The notes: generated from the sequence alone by a model not told the origin. A DNA stretch of 64,000 nucleotides from Cupriavidus necator (GCA_022041995.1 CP074381.1:2170001-2234000); one strand, 5' to 3'; shown: positions 7,085-16,655, counted from the first letter of the stretch. Numbers and translations: made by a program.

Positions 7085-9697
7085 ATGAATTCTGCAAACC
7101 GCAAACCGCTACCGGGCACCAAGCTGGATTACTTCGACGCGCGCGCCGCGGTCGAGGCCATCCAGCCGGGTGCCTACGACAAGCTGCCGTACACGTCGCG
7201 CGTGCTGGCAGAAAACCTGGTGCGCCGCTGCGATCCCGCCACGCTGAGCGATTCGCTCAAGCAGCTGATCGAGCGCAAGCGCGAGCTGGACTTCCCGTGG
7301 TTCCCGGCGCGCGTGGTGTGTCATGACATCCTGGGCCAGACCGCGCTGGTGGACCTGGCCGGCCTGCGCGATGCCATTGCCGACCAGGGCGGCGACCCCG
7401 CCAAGGTCAATCCGGTGGTGCCGGTGCAGCTGATCGTCGACCACTCGCTGGCGGTGGAGTGCGGCGGCTTCGATCCCGATGCCTTCGCCAAGAACCGCGC
7501 CATCGAAGACCGCCGCAACGAAGACCGCTTCCATTTCATCGACTGGACCAAGCAGGCGTTCAAGAACGTCGACGTGATCCCGCCGGGCAACGGCATCATG
7601 CACCAGATCAACCTGGAAAAGATGTCGCCCGTGATCCACGCCGACCAGGGCGTGGCCTACCCCGATACCTGTGTCGGCACCGACAGCCACACCCCGCACG
7701 TGGATGCGCTGGGCGTGATCGCCATCGGCGTGGGCGGCCTGGAAGCCGAGAACGTCATGCTCGGCCGCGCCTCATGGATGCGCCTGCCGGATATCGTCGG
7801 CGTGGAGCTGACCGGCAAGCGCCAGCCCGGCATCACCGCCACCGACATCGTGCTGGCCCTGACCGAGTTCCTGCGCAAGGAGAAGGTCGTTGGCGCCTAC
7901 CTGGAGTTCCGCGGCGAAGGCGCCTCGAGCCTGACGCTCGGCGACCGCGCCACCATCTCCAACATGGCCCCTGAGTACGGCGCCACCGCGGCGATGTTCT
8001 TTATCGACGAGCAGACCATCGACTACCTGCGCCTGACCGGCCGCGACGACGCACAACTCAAGCTGGTCGAGACGTATGCGAAGACCGCCGGCCTGTGGGC
8101 GGATTCCCTGAAGCATGCCGAGTATGAGCGCGTACTGACGTTCGACCTGTCGAGCGTGGTGCGCAACATGGCCGGCCCGTCCAACCCGCACAAGCGCCTG
8201 CCGACCTCCGCGCTGGCCGAGCGCGGCATCGCCGTCGACCTGGACAAGGCCCGCGCGCAGGAAGCCGAAGGCCTGATGCCGGACGGCGCGGTGATCATCG
8301 CCGCCATCACCAGCTGCACCAACACCAGCAACCCACGCAACGTGATCGCCGCCGCCCTGCTGGCGCGCAACGCCAATGCGCGCGGCCTGGCCCGCAAGCC
8401 GTGGGTCAAGTCGTCGCTGGCGCCGGGCTCCAAGGCCGTGGAGCTGTACCTGGAAGAAGCCAAGCTGCTGCCGGACCTGGAAAAGCTGGGCTTCGGCATC
8501 GTGGCCTTTGCCTGCACCACCTGCAACGGCATGTCCGGCGCGCTGGACCCGAAGATCCAGCAGGAAATCATCGACCGCGACCTGTACGCCACGGCGGTGC
8601 TGTCCGGCAACCGCAACTTCGACGGCCGCATCCACCCGTACGCCAAGCAGGCCTTCCTGGCCTCGCCGCCGCTGGTGGTGGCCTACGCCATTGCCGGCAC
8701 CATCCGCTTCGATATCGAAAAGGACGTGCTGGGCACGGACCAGGACGGCAAGCCGGTCTACCTCAAGGACATCTGGCCGAGCGACGAAGAGATCGACGCG
8801 ATCGTGGCGCAGAGCGTCAAGCCCGAGCAGTTCCGCAAGGTCTACGAGCCGATGTTCGCCATCACCGCGGCCAGCGGCGAGTCCGCCAGCCCGCTGTACG
8901 ACTGGCGCCCGCAGAGCACCTATATCCGCCGCCCGCCCTACTGGGAAGGCGCGCTGGCCGGCGAGCGCACGCTCAAGGCGCTGCGCCCGCTGGCGGTGCT
9001 GGGCGACAACATCACCACCGACCACCTGTCGCCGTCCAACGCGATCATGCTCAACAGCGCCGCCGGGGAATATCTGGCCAAGATGGGCCTGCCGGAAGAG
9101 GACTTCAACTCGTACGCCACCCACCGCGGCGACCACCTGACCGCGCAGCGCGCCACCTTTGCCAACCCGACCCTGGTCAATGAAATGGCCGTGGTCGACG
9201 GCCAGGTCAAGAAGGGTTCGCTGGCGCGCATCGAGCCGGAAGGCAAGGTCGTGCGCATGTGGGAAGCGATCGAGACCTATATGGACCGCAAGCAGCCGCT
9301 GATCATCATCGCCGGCGCGGACTATGGCCAGGGCTCGTCGCGCGACTGGGCCGCCAAGGGCGTGCGCCTGGCCGGCGTTGAGGTCATCGTCGCCGAAGGC
9401 TTCGAGCGCATCCACCGCACCAACCTGATCGGCATGGGCGTGCTGCCGCTGGAGTTCAAGCCGGGCGTGAACCGCCTGACGCTGGGCCTGGATGGCACCG
9501 AGACCTATGACGTCGTCGGCGAGCGCCAGCCGCGCGCCACGCTGACGCTGGTAGTGAACCGCAAGAACGGCGAGCGCGTCGAGGTGCCGGTGACCTGCCG
9601 CCTCGACAGCGACGAGGAAGTGTCGATCTACGAAGCCGGCGGCGTGCTGCAGCGCTTCGCGCAGGACTTCCTTGAGTCGACCCGTGCGGCTGCATAA
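7085..9697 (+). CDS. acnD: Fe/S-dependent 2-methylcitrate dehydratase AcnD (AcnM)
   Basis: This 870-residue aconitase family enzyme is slightly shorter than AcnA. The Fe-S cluster ligands are visible as SCTNTSNPRN (Cys near 409) and FACTTCNG (two Cys near 476-479). The C-terminal swivel domain has GADYGQGSSRDWAAKG. In the AcnD/PrpF variant of the methylcitrate cycle it dehydrates 2-methylcitrate, giving an aconitate isomer that PrpF then isomerises. The immediate downstream prpF identifies it as AcnD rather than a housekeeping aconitase. In Ralstonia eutropha the equivalent gene is called acnM. Confidence 0.94.
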   Translation: MNSANRKPLPGTKLDYFDARAAVEAIQPGAYDKLPYTSRVLAENLVRRCDPATLSDSLKQLIERKRELDFPWFPARVVCHDILGQTALVDLAGLRDAIADQGGDPAKVNPVVPVQLIVDHSLAVECGGFDPDAFAKNRAIEDRRNEDRFHFIDWTKQAFKNVDVIPPGNGIMHQINLEKMSPVIHADQGVAYPDTCVGTDSHTPHVDALGVIAIGVGGLEAENVMLGRASWMRLPDIVGVELTGKRQPGITATDIVLALTEFLRKEKVVGAYLEFRGEGASSLTLGDRATISNMAPEYGATAAMFFIDEQTIDYLRLTGRDDAQLKLVETYAKTAGLWADSLKHAEYERVLTFDLSSVVRNMAGPSNPHKRLPTSALAERGIAVDLDKARAQEAEGLMPDGAVIIAAITSCTNTSNPRNVIAAALLARNANARGLARKPWVKSSLAPGSKAVELYLEEAKLLPDLEKLGFGIVAFACTTCNGMSGALDPKIQQEIIDRDLYATAVLSGNRNFDGRIHPYAKQAFLASPPLVVAYAIAGTIRFDIEKDVLGTDQDGKPVYLKDIWPSDEEIDAIVAQSVKPEQFRKVYEPMFAITAASGESASPLYDWRPQSTYIRRPPYWEGALAGERTLKALRPLAVLGDNITTDHLSPSNAIMLNSAAGEYLAKMGLPEEDFNSYATHRGDHLTAQRATFANPTLVNEMAVVDGQVKKGSLARIEPEGKVVRMWEAIETYMDRKQPLIIIAGADYGQGSSRDWAAKGVRLAGVEVIVAEGFERIHRTNLIGMGVLPLEFKPGVNRLTLGLDGTETYDVVGERQPRATLTLVVNRKNGERVEVPVTCRLDSDEEVSIYEAGGVLQRFAQDFLESTRAAA

Positions 9698-9757
9698 GCT
9701 GTGACATGGGCCCGGGCGGCATGCGTGCCGCCCGGGCCAACCAGGACAAAGATTTCC

Positions 9758-10948
9758 ATGGCCCACGTACCCCAGATCAAAATCCCCGCCACCTATATCC
9801 GTGGCGGCACCAGCAAGGGCGTGTTCTTCCGCCTGCAGGACTTGCCGGAAACGGCACAAGTGCCCGGCCCGGCCCGCGACGCGCTGCTGATGCGCGTGAT
9901 CGGCAGCCCAGATCCCTATGGCAAGCAGATCGACGGCATGGGCGCCGCCACCTCCAGCACCAGCAAGACCGTCATCCTGTCCAAAAGCAGCCGGCCCGAC
10001 CACGATGTCGACTACCTGTTCGGCCAGGTCTCGATCGACCAGCCCTTTGTCGACTGGAGCGGCAACTGCGGCAACCTGTCGGCGGCGGTCGGTCCCTTCG
10101 CCATCAGCGCCGGCCTGGTCGATGCCAGCCGCATCCCGCAGAACGGCGTGGCCGTGGTGCGCATCTGGCAGGCCAATATCGGCAAGACCATCATCGGCCA
10201 TGTGCCCGTCACCAACGGTGAAGTGCAGGAAACCGGCGATTTCGAGCTGGACGGCGTGACCTTCCCGGCCGCCGAGGTGCAGCTTGAGTTCATGGACCCG
10301 GCCGCCGAGGAAGAAGGCGCCGGCGGCGCGATGTTCCCCACCGGCAACGTGGTCGACGACCTTGAAGTGCCGGGCGTGGGCACGCTCAGGGCCACCATGA
10401 TCAACGCCGGCATCCCGACCATCTTCGTCAACGCCGAGAGCATCGGCTACACCGGCACCGAGCTGCAGGACGCTATCAACAGCGACACCAAGGCGCTGGC
10501 GATGTTCGAGACCATCCGCGCCTACGGCGCGCTGCGCATGGGCCTGATCAAGAACGTGGACGAGGCCGCCAAGCGCCAGCATACACCCAAGGTGGCTTTT
10601 GTTGCCAAGCCGGTCGACTACGTCGCCTCCAGCGGCAAGAAGGTGGCCGCGGCCGATGTGGACCTGCTGGTGCGCGCGCTGTCGATGGGCAAGCTGCACC
10701 ACGCCATGATGGGCACGGCAGCGGTGGCGATCGGCACCGCCGCGGCCATTCCCGGCACGCTGGTCAACCTGGCCGCCGGCGGCGGCGAGCGCAACGCGGT
10801 GCGTTTCGGGCATCCGTCCGGCACGCTGCGCGTCGGCGCGGAGGCACAGCAGGTGAACGGCGAATGGGTAGTCAAGAAGGCCATTATGAGCCGCAGCGCG
10901 CGCGTGCTGATGGAAGGCTGGGTGCGCGTGCCCGGCGACGCGTTCTGA
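9758..10948 (+). CDS. prpF: 2-methylaconitate isomerase PrpF
   Basis: This 396-residue protein is of the PrpF/diaminopimelate-epimerase fold family. The N-terminal IPATYIRGGTSKGVFFRL is characteristic, and DWSGNCGNLSAAVG contains the conserved CGN. It isomerises the 2-methylaconitate made by AcnD so that it can be hydrated to 2-methylisocitrate. The gene follows acnD by 60 bp on the same strand. The ATG at 9758 matches the family N-terminus; an upstream in-frame start would add residues with no family resemblance. Confidence 0.94.
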   Translation: MAHVPQIKIPATYIRGGTSKGVFFRLQDLPETAQVPGPARDALLMRVIGSPDPYGKQIDGMGAATSSTSKTVILSKSSRPDHDVDYLFGQVSIDQPFVDWSGNCGNLSAAVGPFAISAGLVDASRIPQNGVAVVRIWQANIGKTIIGHVPVTNGEVQETGDFELDGVTFPAAEVQLEFMDPAAEEEGAGGAMFPTGNVVDDLEVPGVGTLRATMINAGIPTIFVNAESIGYTGTELQDAINSDTKALAMFETIRAYGALRMGLIKNVDEAAKRQHTPKVAFVAKPVDYVASSGKKVAAADVDLLVRALSMGKLHHAMMGTAAVAIGTAAAIPGTLVNLAAGGGERNAVRFGHPSGTLRVGAEAQQVNGEWVVKKAIMSRSARVLMEGWVRVPGDAF

Positions 10949-10974
10949 CCTGAGCCGCACCCGCGAGGCCGTTC

Positions 10975-12429
10975 ATGTCCACCGGCACGCCGTCCGCGCA
11001 ACGCCCCGCTCCGGACCAGGTGCTGGCCGACATCGTCGACTATGTCACCCGCTACGAGATCAAGAGCGGCCTCGCCTACGATATCGCCCGCAACTGCCTG
11101 ATCGACACGCTCGGTTGCGGGCTCGAAGCCCTGTCCTACCCGGCCTGCACCAAGCTGCTGGGTCCCATCGTCCCGGGCACGGTCGTGCCCAACGGCGCGC
11201 GCGTGCCGGGCACCCAGTTCCAGCTCGATCCGGTCCAGGCCGCGTTCAATATCGGCACGATGATCCGCTGGCTGGACTTCAACGACACCTGGCTCGCGGC
11301 CGAATGGGGTCATCCCTCGGACAATCTGGGCGGCATCCTGGCCACCGCTGACTGGATCTCGCGCAACAACGTCGCCGCCGGGCGCAAGCCGCTGACAATG
11401 AAGACGGTGCTGGCGGCGATGATCAAGGCGCACGAGATCCAGGGCTGCATCGCGCTGGAGAATTCGTTCAACCAGGTCGGGCTGGATCACGTGGTGCTGG
11501 TCAAGGTGGCCTCCACTGCCGTGGTCGCGCAGATGCTCGGCCTCACGCGCGACGAGATCCTCAATGCCGTGTCGCTGGCCTGGGTCGACGGCCAGAGCCT
11601 GCGCACCTACCGCCACGCCCCCAACACCGGCAGCCGCAAGAGCTGGGCCGCCGGCGACGCCACCAGCCGCGCGGTGCGGCTGGCGCTGATCGCCCGCACC
11701 GGCGAGATGGGCTATCCATCGGTGCTGACGGCAAAGACCTGGGGCTTCTACGACGTGCTGTTCAAGGGGCAGCCGTTCCGCTTCCAGCGGCCGTACGGGT
11801 CGTACGTGATGGAGAACATCCTGTTCAAGATCTCGTTTCCGGCTGAATTCCACGCACAGACCGCGGTGGAGGCAGCCTTGCAGCTGCACGGCGCGCTGGC
11901 GCTCGCGGGGCGCAGCGTGGCCGACATCGCCGCCATCACCATCCGCACCCACGAGGCCTGCCTGCGCATCATCGACAAGCAGGGTCCGCTCAGCAATCCG
12001 GCGGATCGCGACCACTGCATCCAGTACATGGTGGCCGTGCCGCTGCTGTTCGGCCGCCTGACCGCCGCCGACTACGAAGACAATGTTGCCGCCGACCCGC
12101 GCATCGACGCGCTGCGCGGCAAGATCACCTGCGTGGAAGACCCCGCACTGACGCGCGACTACCACGACCCCGGCAAGCGCTCGATCGCCAATGCGCTGAC
12201 CGTGACGCTGGCAGACGGCACCGTGCTGGACGAGGTGCTGGTCGAATACCCGCTCGGCCACAAGCGCCGCCGTACCGAGGGCATCCCGCTGCTGGTAGAG
12301 AAATTCCGCACCAACCTCGCCCGCCGCTTTCCGCCGAAACAGCAGCAGGCCATCCTGGCCGCGTCGCTGGGCCAGGCGCGGCTGGAGGCCATCCCGGTCA
12401 ATGAGTACCTCGATATGTATGCGATCTGA
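10975..12429 (+). CDS. prpD: 2-methylcitrate dehydratase PrpD (MmgE/PrpD family)
   Basis: This 484-residue protein has the MmgE/PrpD family pattern: NCLIDTLGCGLEAL near residue 40, WLDFNDTW, GHPSDNLGGILATADW, KSWAAGDATSRAVRLA, and a C-terminal EYPLGHKRRR. PrpD dehydrates or hydrates methylcitrate-cycle intermediates. Having both acnD-prpF and prpD in one operon is the arrangement described for R. eutropha, where the two dehydratase routes are partly redundant. The gene starts 26 bp after the prpF stop and is the last recognised gene of the operon. Confidence 0.94.
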   Translation: MSTGTPSAQRPAPDQVLADIVDYVTRYEIKSGLAYDIARNCLIDTLGCGLEALSYPACTKLLGPIVPGTVVPNGARVPGTQFQLDPVQAAFNIGTMIRWLDFNDTWLAAEWGHPSDNLGGILATADWISRNNVAAGRKPLTMKTVLAAMIKAHEIQGCIALENSFNQVGLDHVVLVKVASTAVVAQMLGLTRDEILNAVSLAWVDGQSLRTYRHAPNTGSRKSWAAGDATSRAVRLALIARTGEMGYPSVLTAKTWGFYDVLFKGQPFRFQRPYGSYVMENILFKISFPAEFHAQTAVEAALQLHGALALAGRSVADIAAITIRTHEACLRIIDKQGPLSNPADRDHCIQYMVAVPLLFGRLTAADYEDNVAADPRIDALRGKITCVEDPALTRDYHDPGKRSIANALTVTLADGTVLDEVLVEYPLGHKRRRTEGIPLLVEKFRTNLARRFPPKQQQAILAASLGQARLEAIPVNEYLDMYAI

Positions 12430-12449
12430 GTTATCGCCCTGGCACTTTC

Positions 12450-12464
12450 ATGCCGAATCGGCAT
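12450..12464. promoter_or_regulatory. perfect 15-bp palindrome upstream of asparaginase
   Basis: ATGCCGA-A-TCGGCAT is a perfect interrupted palindrome 20 bp after the prpD stop and about 190 bp before the asparaginase ATG. There is no T-tract, so it looks more like a dimeric operator than a terminator. The cognate regulator is unknown. Confidence 0.4.
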
Positions 12465-12655
12465 AACCCTTGCGCGCATCTCCCGCACAAATTTCTCCTG
12501 ACGTATAGTCTCTGCCGCTGCCTGAACCGGGCCCTGCAACACAGGCCCCGTTGCCGCAGCCACTGACTGAACACGGACGGCACCATTCCACCCATAAGGT
12601 ATGTCGGGCCGAATCCAGTACGGGCCACACGTTCGTATAAATACCGAGGAGAACC

Positions 12656-13780
12656 ATGAAGCAAATCACCCGCATCACCACGCTGGCCGCCGCCCTGCTG
12701 TCGGCGAGCCTGATCACCGGCGCTGCCCACGCGCAGCTCGCACCCGCCGCACAACCTGTTGCCGCACCCGCCACGGCCCAGGCCGAAGCCCGCAAGGCCA
12801 ATATCGTCATCATCGGCACCGGCGGCACCATTGCCGGCGCCGGCGCATCGGCGACCAACACCGCGGCCTACCAGTCCGCCGTGGTGCCGGTCGACAAGAT
12901 CATCGCCTCGGTGCCCGAGATCTCCAAGGTCGCCAACGTCAAGGGTGAGCAGATCTTCCAGATCGGTTCGGAAAGCTTCAATAACGAGCGCCTGCTGAAG
13001 CTGGCCAAGCGCGTATCGGAACTGCTCAAGCAGCCGGACGTGGACGGCATCGTCATTACGCACGGCACCGATACCATCGAGGAAACCGCTTACTTCCTGA
13101 ACCTGACGCTCAAGAGCGACAAGCCGGTGGTGGTAGTGGGCTCGATGCGCCCGGGCACCGCGCTGGGCGCCGATGGCGCGCTCAACCTGTACGACGCCGT
13201 GCTGGTCGCGTCCAACCCTGCCTCCAAGGGCAAGGGCACGCTGGCCGTGCTGAACGACGAGATCCACACCGGCCGCGACGTCACCAAGAGCAACACCTTC
13301 AAGACCGAGACCTTCCGCTCGCCGTTCGGCCCGCTGGGCTACGTGGTCGAAGGCCGCACGCTGTTCTACCGCCTGCCGGCGCGTCCGCATACGCTGCAGA
13401 CGCAGTGGGACATCGACAAGATCGACAAGCTGCCTGAAGTGGCAGTGGTCTACGCTTACGGCAACGTCAATCCGGCCGCGGTCGACGCCGCGGTGAAGAG
13501 CGGTGCCAAGGCCATCATCTATGCCGCCACCGGCAACGGCAGCGTCGGCGACTACATGGTCGAGTCGCTCAAGGCCGCGCGCGCCAAGGGCGTGCAGATC
13601 GTGCGCGCCTCGCGCACCGGCAGCGGCGTGGTGGTTCGCAATGCAGAGCAGCCGGACGACAAGTACGACTGGATCGTCACCGACGACCAGCTGCCGCAGA
13701 AGGCACGCATCCTGATGGCGCTGGCACTGACGCAGAGCAACGACACCAAGGCGCTGCAGCAGGTCTTCTGGAAGTACTGA
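12656..13780 (+). CDS. periplasmic (type II) L-asparaginase
   Basis: This 374-residue protein begins with a Sec signal peptide (MKQITRITTLAAALLSASL, cleavage after the AHA near residue 26) and a short Ala/Pro-rich spacer. The first catalytic threonine is in IIGTGGTIAG (T58), and the second signature is ITHGTDTIEET with T and D near 138-139. It hydrolyses asparagine, and possibly glutamine, to aspartate and ammonia in the periplasm. An AGGAGA ribosome binding site precedes the ATG. It stands alone between prpD and a converging thioesterase gene. Dual glutaminase activity cannot be judged. Confidence 0.93.
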   Translation: MKQITRITTLAAALLSASLITGAAHAQLAPAAQPVAAPATAQAEARKANIVIIGTGGTIAGAGASATNTAAYQSAVVPVDKIIASVPEISKVANVKGEQIFQIGSESFNNERLLKLAKRVSELLKQPDVDGIVITHGTDTIEETAYFLNLTLKSDKPVVVVGSMRPGTALGADGALNLYDAVLVASNPASKGKGTLAVLNDEIHTGRDVTKSNTFKTETFRSPFGPLGYVVEGRTLFYRLPARPHTLQTQWDIDKIDKLPEVAVVYAYGNVNPAAVDAAVKSGAKAIIYAATGNGSVGDYMVESLKAARAKGVQIVRASRTGSGVVVRNAEQPDDKYDWIVTDDQLPQKARILMALALTQSNDTKALQQVFWKY

Positions 13781-13836
13781 CGGGTTCGTGGAGCAAGCGG
13801 TATCGCCGCTACCAGACGCTCCTGCCCTCTCCCCGG

Positions 13837-13862
13837 CCCCTCTCCCGCACGCGGGAGAGGGG
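13837..13862. terminator. strong 12-bp hairpin after asparaginase
   Basis: CCCCTCTCCCGC (13837-13848) and GCGGGAGAGGGG (13851-13862) are perfect complements separated by AC. There is no T-tract. The stem is 57 bp after the asparaginase stop, between converging genes. It resembles dispersed GC-rich intergenic palindromes and may also serve as a bidirectional transcription end. Confidence 0.5.
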
Positions 13863-14025
13863 GGCAAACCGGCGGCTACATCGCGTTCCTCCACGAAGCT
13901 GCCCCCTTTGCATTGGGAGCAGATCGCGCCAGTGTACTGGCGCGCCTGGGTGTGACCGTGAATTTCCGGCGGTTAATTGCATTTAATGGGTTTGAAAACG
14001 GACGCACGATGCGTCCGCTCCGGAT

Positions 14026-14496
14026 TCAGAACATGGCACTGCTCATCAATGCCTTGGCCACCAGTACGCCCTCGTCCGGCGCTTGCGCATAGACCGACAC
14101 GTCGGTGACCACCTGCCGGCGCCCACGCCGCACCACCATGGCCACCGCGCGCAGCGCCGCGCCCTGTGCCGGGGCCAGGTACTGGATGGACAGCGAACTG
14201 GTCGCCCCGCCCTTCACTTCGTCGGCACTGGCGCCGGAAGCTGCCGCCGCGGCGCCGGCAATATCGATCAGCGTGGCAATGACGCCGCCATGGACGATGC
14301 TGCCATGGGTCACGTTGGTCGGCAGGAACGGCATCTCCAGCTCGACATGTTCGGGCGCCAGGCTGGCCAGCCGCACGCCGAGTGCGCGCGCCACGGGGGA
14401 GCCGATCAGCACGTTGTCGACCATGGCGCGCATGCGGGGGTCAACGGTGACTTGGCGATCGTGCTGGAGGGGCAAGTTGGCGATGGCTTGAGGCAT
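14026..14496 (-). CDS. PaaI-family hotdog thioesterase
   Basis: This 156-residue hotdog-fold protein has the PaaI/YbgC pattern: MPFLPTNVTHGSIVHGGVIA followed by TLIDIAGAAAA in the central helix, then SLSIQYLAPAQG and a final strand. Family members hydrolyse acyl-CoA or phenylacetyl-CoA thioesters in the cytoplasm. The substrate cannot be inferred because the neighbours are unrelated. It converges with the asparaginase gene. Confidence 0.8.
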   Translation of the reverse strand: MPQAIANLPLQHDRQVTVDPRMRAMVDNVLIGSPVARALGVRLASLAPEHVELEMPFLPTNVTHGSIVHGGVIATLIDIAGAAAAASGASADEVKGGATSSLSIQYLAPAQGAALRAVAMVVRRGRRQVVTDVSVYAQAPDEGVLVAKALMSSAMF

Positions 14497-14848
14497 GGGC
14501 GGCTCCGGTCAGCATTGTGCAAGGTCGTGCATGAAGCGTATCCGGCTGGCAGGGCATGCTCAATTACCCGTCGCGTAGTTGTGACGTGCCCAAGCATTTA
14601 GGGGACGTGCCATTCACATCCATGGCTAGATGACGCATCTTTGCACACACGAATACACATCGGATTGACAACCCATGAAAAGCGCCATGAGACACGGAGC
14701 GGGTTCCTTGCCCGCGCAGCCCTGGCAGCGCTTGCGCAAGAACGCTAGGCGCAGGCGCGCGGCCCTGTCGCAACAAAGGTTGGGGCCGGGTATCACCGCC
14801 CAACCCTTATAATGTCCCCCCGTTTCACCCCCAATCCCTCCCGTCACC
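14497..14848. other. intergenic gap, divergent thioesterase/DUF1289
   Basis: No gene is seen. TATAAT at 14808-14813 is a good -10 element for the DUF1289 gene starting at 14849, but no convincing -35 lies at the expected distance. The ribosome-binding region before 14849 is weak (CTCCCGTCACC). Confidence 0.4.
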
Positions 14849-15100
14849 ATGCCGTCGCCTTCAGAATCCGCCCCGCTCCGCCCTGAACCGGACCACGGCA
14901 CCACGGATTCCACGCTGTCCGAGCGCCCGGACAGCCCCTGCATCGGCATCTGCTCGACGCTGTTCGACGAGATCTGCCAGGGCTGCGGCCGCACCGCTTC
15001 CGAGGTCAGCAACTGGGTATTCTTCAGCGAAGAGGAAAAGCAGGTGGTCTGGGAGCGCATTACGCGCGAAGGCACGGGGAAGCGGTTCCGCCAGGGCTGA
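14849..15100 (+). CDS. DUF1289 domain-containing small protein
   Basis: This 83-residue protein has a Pro/Ser-rich N-terminus of about 30 residues. The DUF1289 core follows: SPCIGICSTLFDEICQGCGR with its four cysteines, then a tryptophan-containing helix (VSNWVFFSEEEKQVVWERI). The Cys spacing suggests a small metal or Fe-S site, but no function is established. A second DUF1289 gene lies at 61089. Confidence 0.85.
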   Translation: MPSPSESAPLRPEPDHGTTDSTLSERPDSPCIGICSTLFDEICQGCGRTASEVSNWVFFSEEEKQVVWERITREGTGKRFRQG

Positions 15101-15111
15101 GGCGGCGGCGC

Positions 15112-15831
15112 TCAGCCGCCCGCCAGCCGCCGCTCCATATCTTCGATTTCGCGCCGTTCCATGCGCTGCCTGGCAAGCTTGCGCCAGTTCTCGGCCAGCG
15201 GTGCCAGCTCTGACATTTCCGCGAGCGCGGCATAGTCCAGCCGGTCGACATACAGCACCTGCAGCAGGCGCTGCAGCGACCATCTGGGACAGGGGCGCCC
15301 CACCAGTTCCAGCGTATCGCCCGCCGCCACGTCGCCAGTCTCCAGTACACGGTAGTACCAGCCGGTGCGCAGGCTTTGCTGCACGGCGCGCGACATGCCT
15401 GCATAGCCGAATCGATGATTGAGCTTCCAGCACGGCTGGCGTGCCTGCGATACCTCCACCAGCGCCGTGCCCAGACGGAAGCGGTCGCCGATGCAGACCG
15501 CGGCCTCGGTCAGCCCGGTGGTGCTCAGGTTCTCGCCGAAGGCGCCCGGAACGCCGAGCACGCCGTTGCCTTGCGCACCCTGCGCGGCCAGTTCCTCGCG
15601 CCACGCCGGGTAATGATCGAAGGCGTAGTGGTGCAGCGCCTTTTCCGGGCCACCGTGATGGCGCGGATCGCCCTGCCCGTCGCCTTCAAGTCCAAGCGCA
15701 GTCACGCGAATCCGCCCGTCAGCTGCGGCCTTGGCGATGCCGCTGGGCACGCCCCTGGGCCCGAACGGGCGCACCTGTCCCGTCAACACGGCGCCGATCA
15801 CCGCGCGCACAGGCGATGCCGGCTGGCTCAT
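15112..15831 (-). CDS. MOSC domain protein (YiiM-like)
   Basis: This 239-residue protein has the MOSC and 3-alpha (YiiM) layout. GLEGDGQGDPRHHGGPEKAL and YAFDHYPAWREEL occur in the first half. The conserved cysteine segment SQARQPCWKLNHRFG follows, then TGWYYRVLETGDVAAGD and a C-terminal helical domain. YiiM-type proteins bind molybdenum cofactor and reduce N-hydroxylated bases. The start at 15831 overlaps the upstream amidotransferase stop by an ATGA, so the two genes are probably translationally coupled. Confidence 0.88.
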   Translation of the reverse strand: MSQPASPVRAVIGAVLTGQVRPFGPRGVPSGIAKAAADGRIRVTALGLEGDGQGDPRHHGGPEKALHHYAFDHYPAWREELAAQGAQGNGVLGVPGAFGENLSTTGLTEAAVCIGDRFRLGTALVEVSQARQPCWKLNHRFGYAGMSRAVQQSLRTGWYYRVLETGDVAAGDTLELVGRPCPRWSLQRLLQVLYVDRLDYAALAEMSELAPLAENWRKLARQRMERREIEDMERRLAGG

Positions 15832-16535
15832 AGCCCGGCTTCCTCCAGCCAGCGCGCGAACATGCGCTCGCCCGCGGCCGCCACCGTGGCACCGGCTTCG
15901 GCAGTACGCGCGCGGATGGTGCGCGGATCGATGCCGGCCTTGGCCAGCTCGACGGTGTGGCCGATCAGCCAGGCCTCGATATCGCGCGGCATGACCTCGG
16001 GGTGGAACTGCAGCGCCAGCACCTGGTTGCCGATGGCGTAGGCCTGGTTCTGTACCGCGGCGGTGGATGCCAGCCGTTGCGCGCCGGGTGGCAGGTCGAA
16101 GGTATCGCCATGCCAGTGCAGCACCTCCCAGTGGGCGGCGGCCAGTTCGGCCAGCGCGGAATCCTGTCCCGCCGGTGTAGGCGAAATCGGCGCCCAGCCG
16201 ATCTCGCGCGTGCCCGCGTAGACGCGCGCGCCGGCAGCACGCGCGATCAGCTGCGCGCCCAGGCAAACCCCGATCATCTTGCCGCCAGCCGCCAGGCGTT
16301 GGCGGATCAAGGCGATCTCGGCCTCCAGCCAGGGATAGGCATCGGTTTCATAGACACCGATGGGGCCGCCGAGGATCAGCAGCAGGTCGGCCGGATTGTC
16401 CGCGATGGGTGCCAGGTCATCGACCCCGGCCTGGAACACCTGCAACGCGTGCCCGCGCGCGCGCAACGCATTGCCGATCACGCCCGCATGTTCGAATGCG
16501 ACGTGCTGGATCACATGGGTGGTACGCGTTGCCAT
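15828..16535 (-). CDS. class I glutamine amidotransferase-like protein
   Basis: This 235-residue stand-alone amidotransferase domain has the nucleophile cysteine in GVCLGAQLIARA, preceded by ILGGPIGVYETD, and the histidine-glutamate pair in LQFHPEV. It resembles the GMP synthase glutaminase-like family, often annotated as peptidase C26 or YfeJ-like. The synthase partner is not encoded next to it, so the acceptor is unknown. It overlaps the MOSC gene by 4 bp. The MOSC partner suggests a role in detoxification of base or purine analogues, which is only an inference. Confidence 0.87.
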   Translation of the reverse strand: MATRTTHVIQHVAFEHAGVIGNALRARGHALQVFQAGVDDLAPIADNPADLLLILGGPIGVYETDAYPWLEAEIALIRQRLAAGGKMIGVCLGAQLIARAAGARVYAGTREIGWAPISPTPAGQDSALAELAAAHWEVLHWHGDTFDLPPGAQRLASTAAVQNQAYAIGNQVLALQFHPEVMPRDIEAWLIGHTVELAKAGIDPRTIRARTAEAGATVAAAGERMFARWLEEAGL

Positions 16536-16655
16536 CGGGGACTCCTGCCGGTCGAAAGGGTCCCCATGGTAGCGTCAATTGCTGCACCCCGCGAAGACCA
16601 TGGCAGGATGGCGCCTATTTGCGAGCATTCTCAGCACGGCATGTCATGCCATGCG

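Noticed and set aside
7772..10960. Open frame of 1062 codons opposite acnD and prpF
   Set aside because: It runs antisense across two well-identified genes and their gap, with low-complexity Ala/Gly/His/Gln content. It is a codon-bias shadow.
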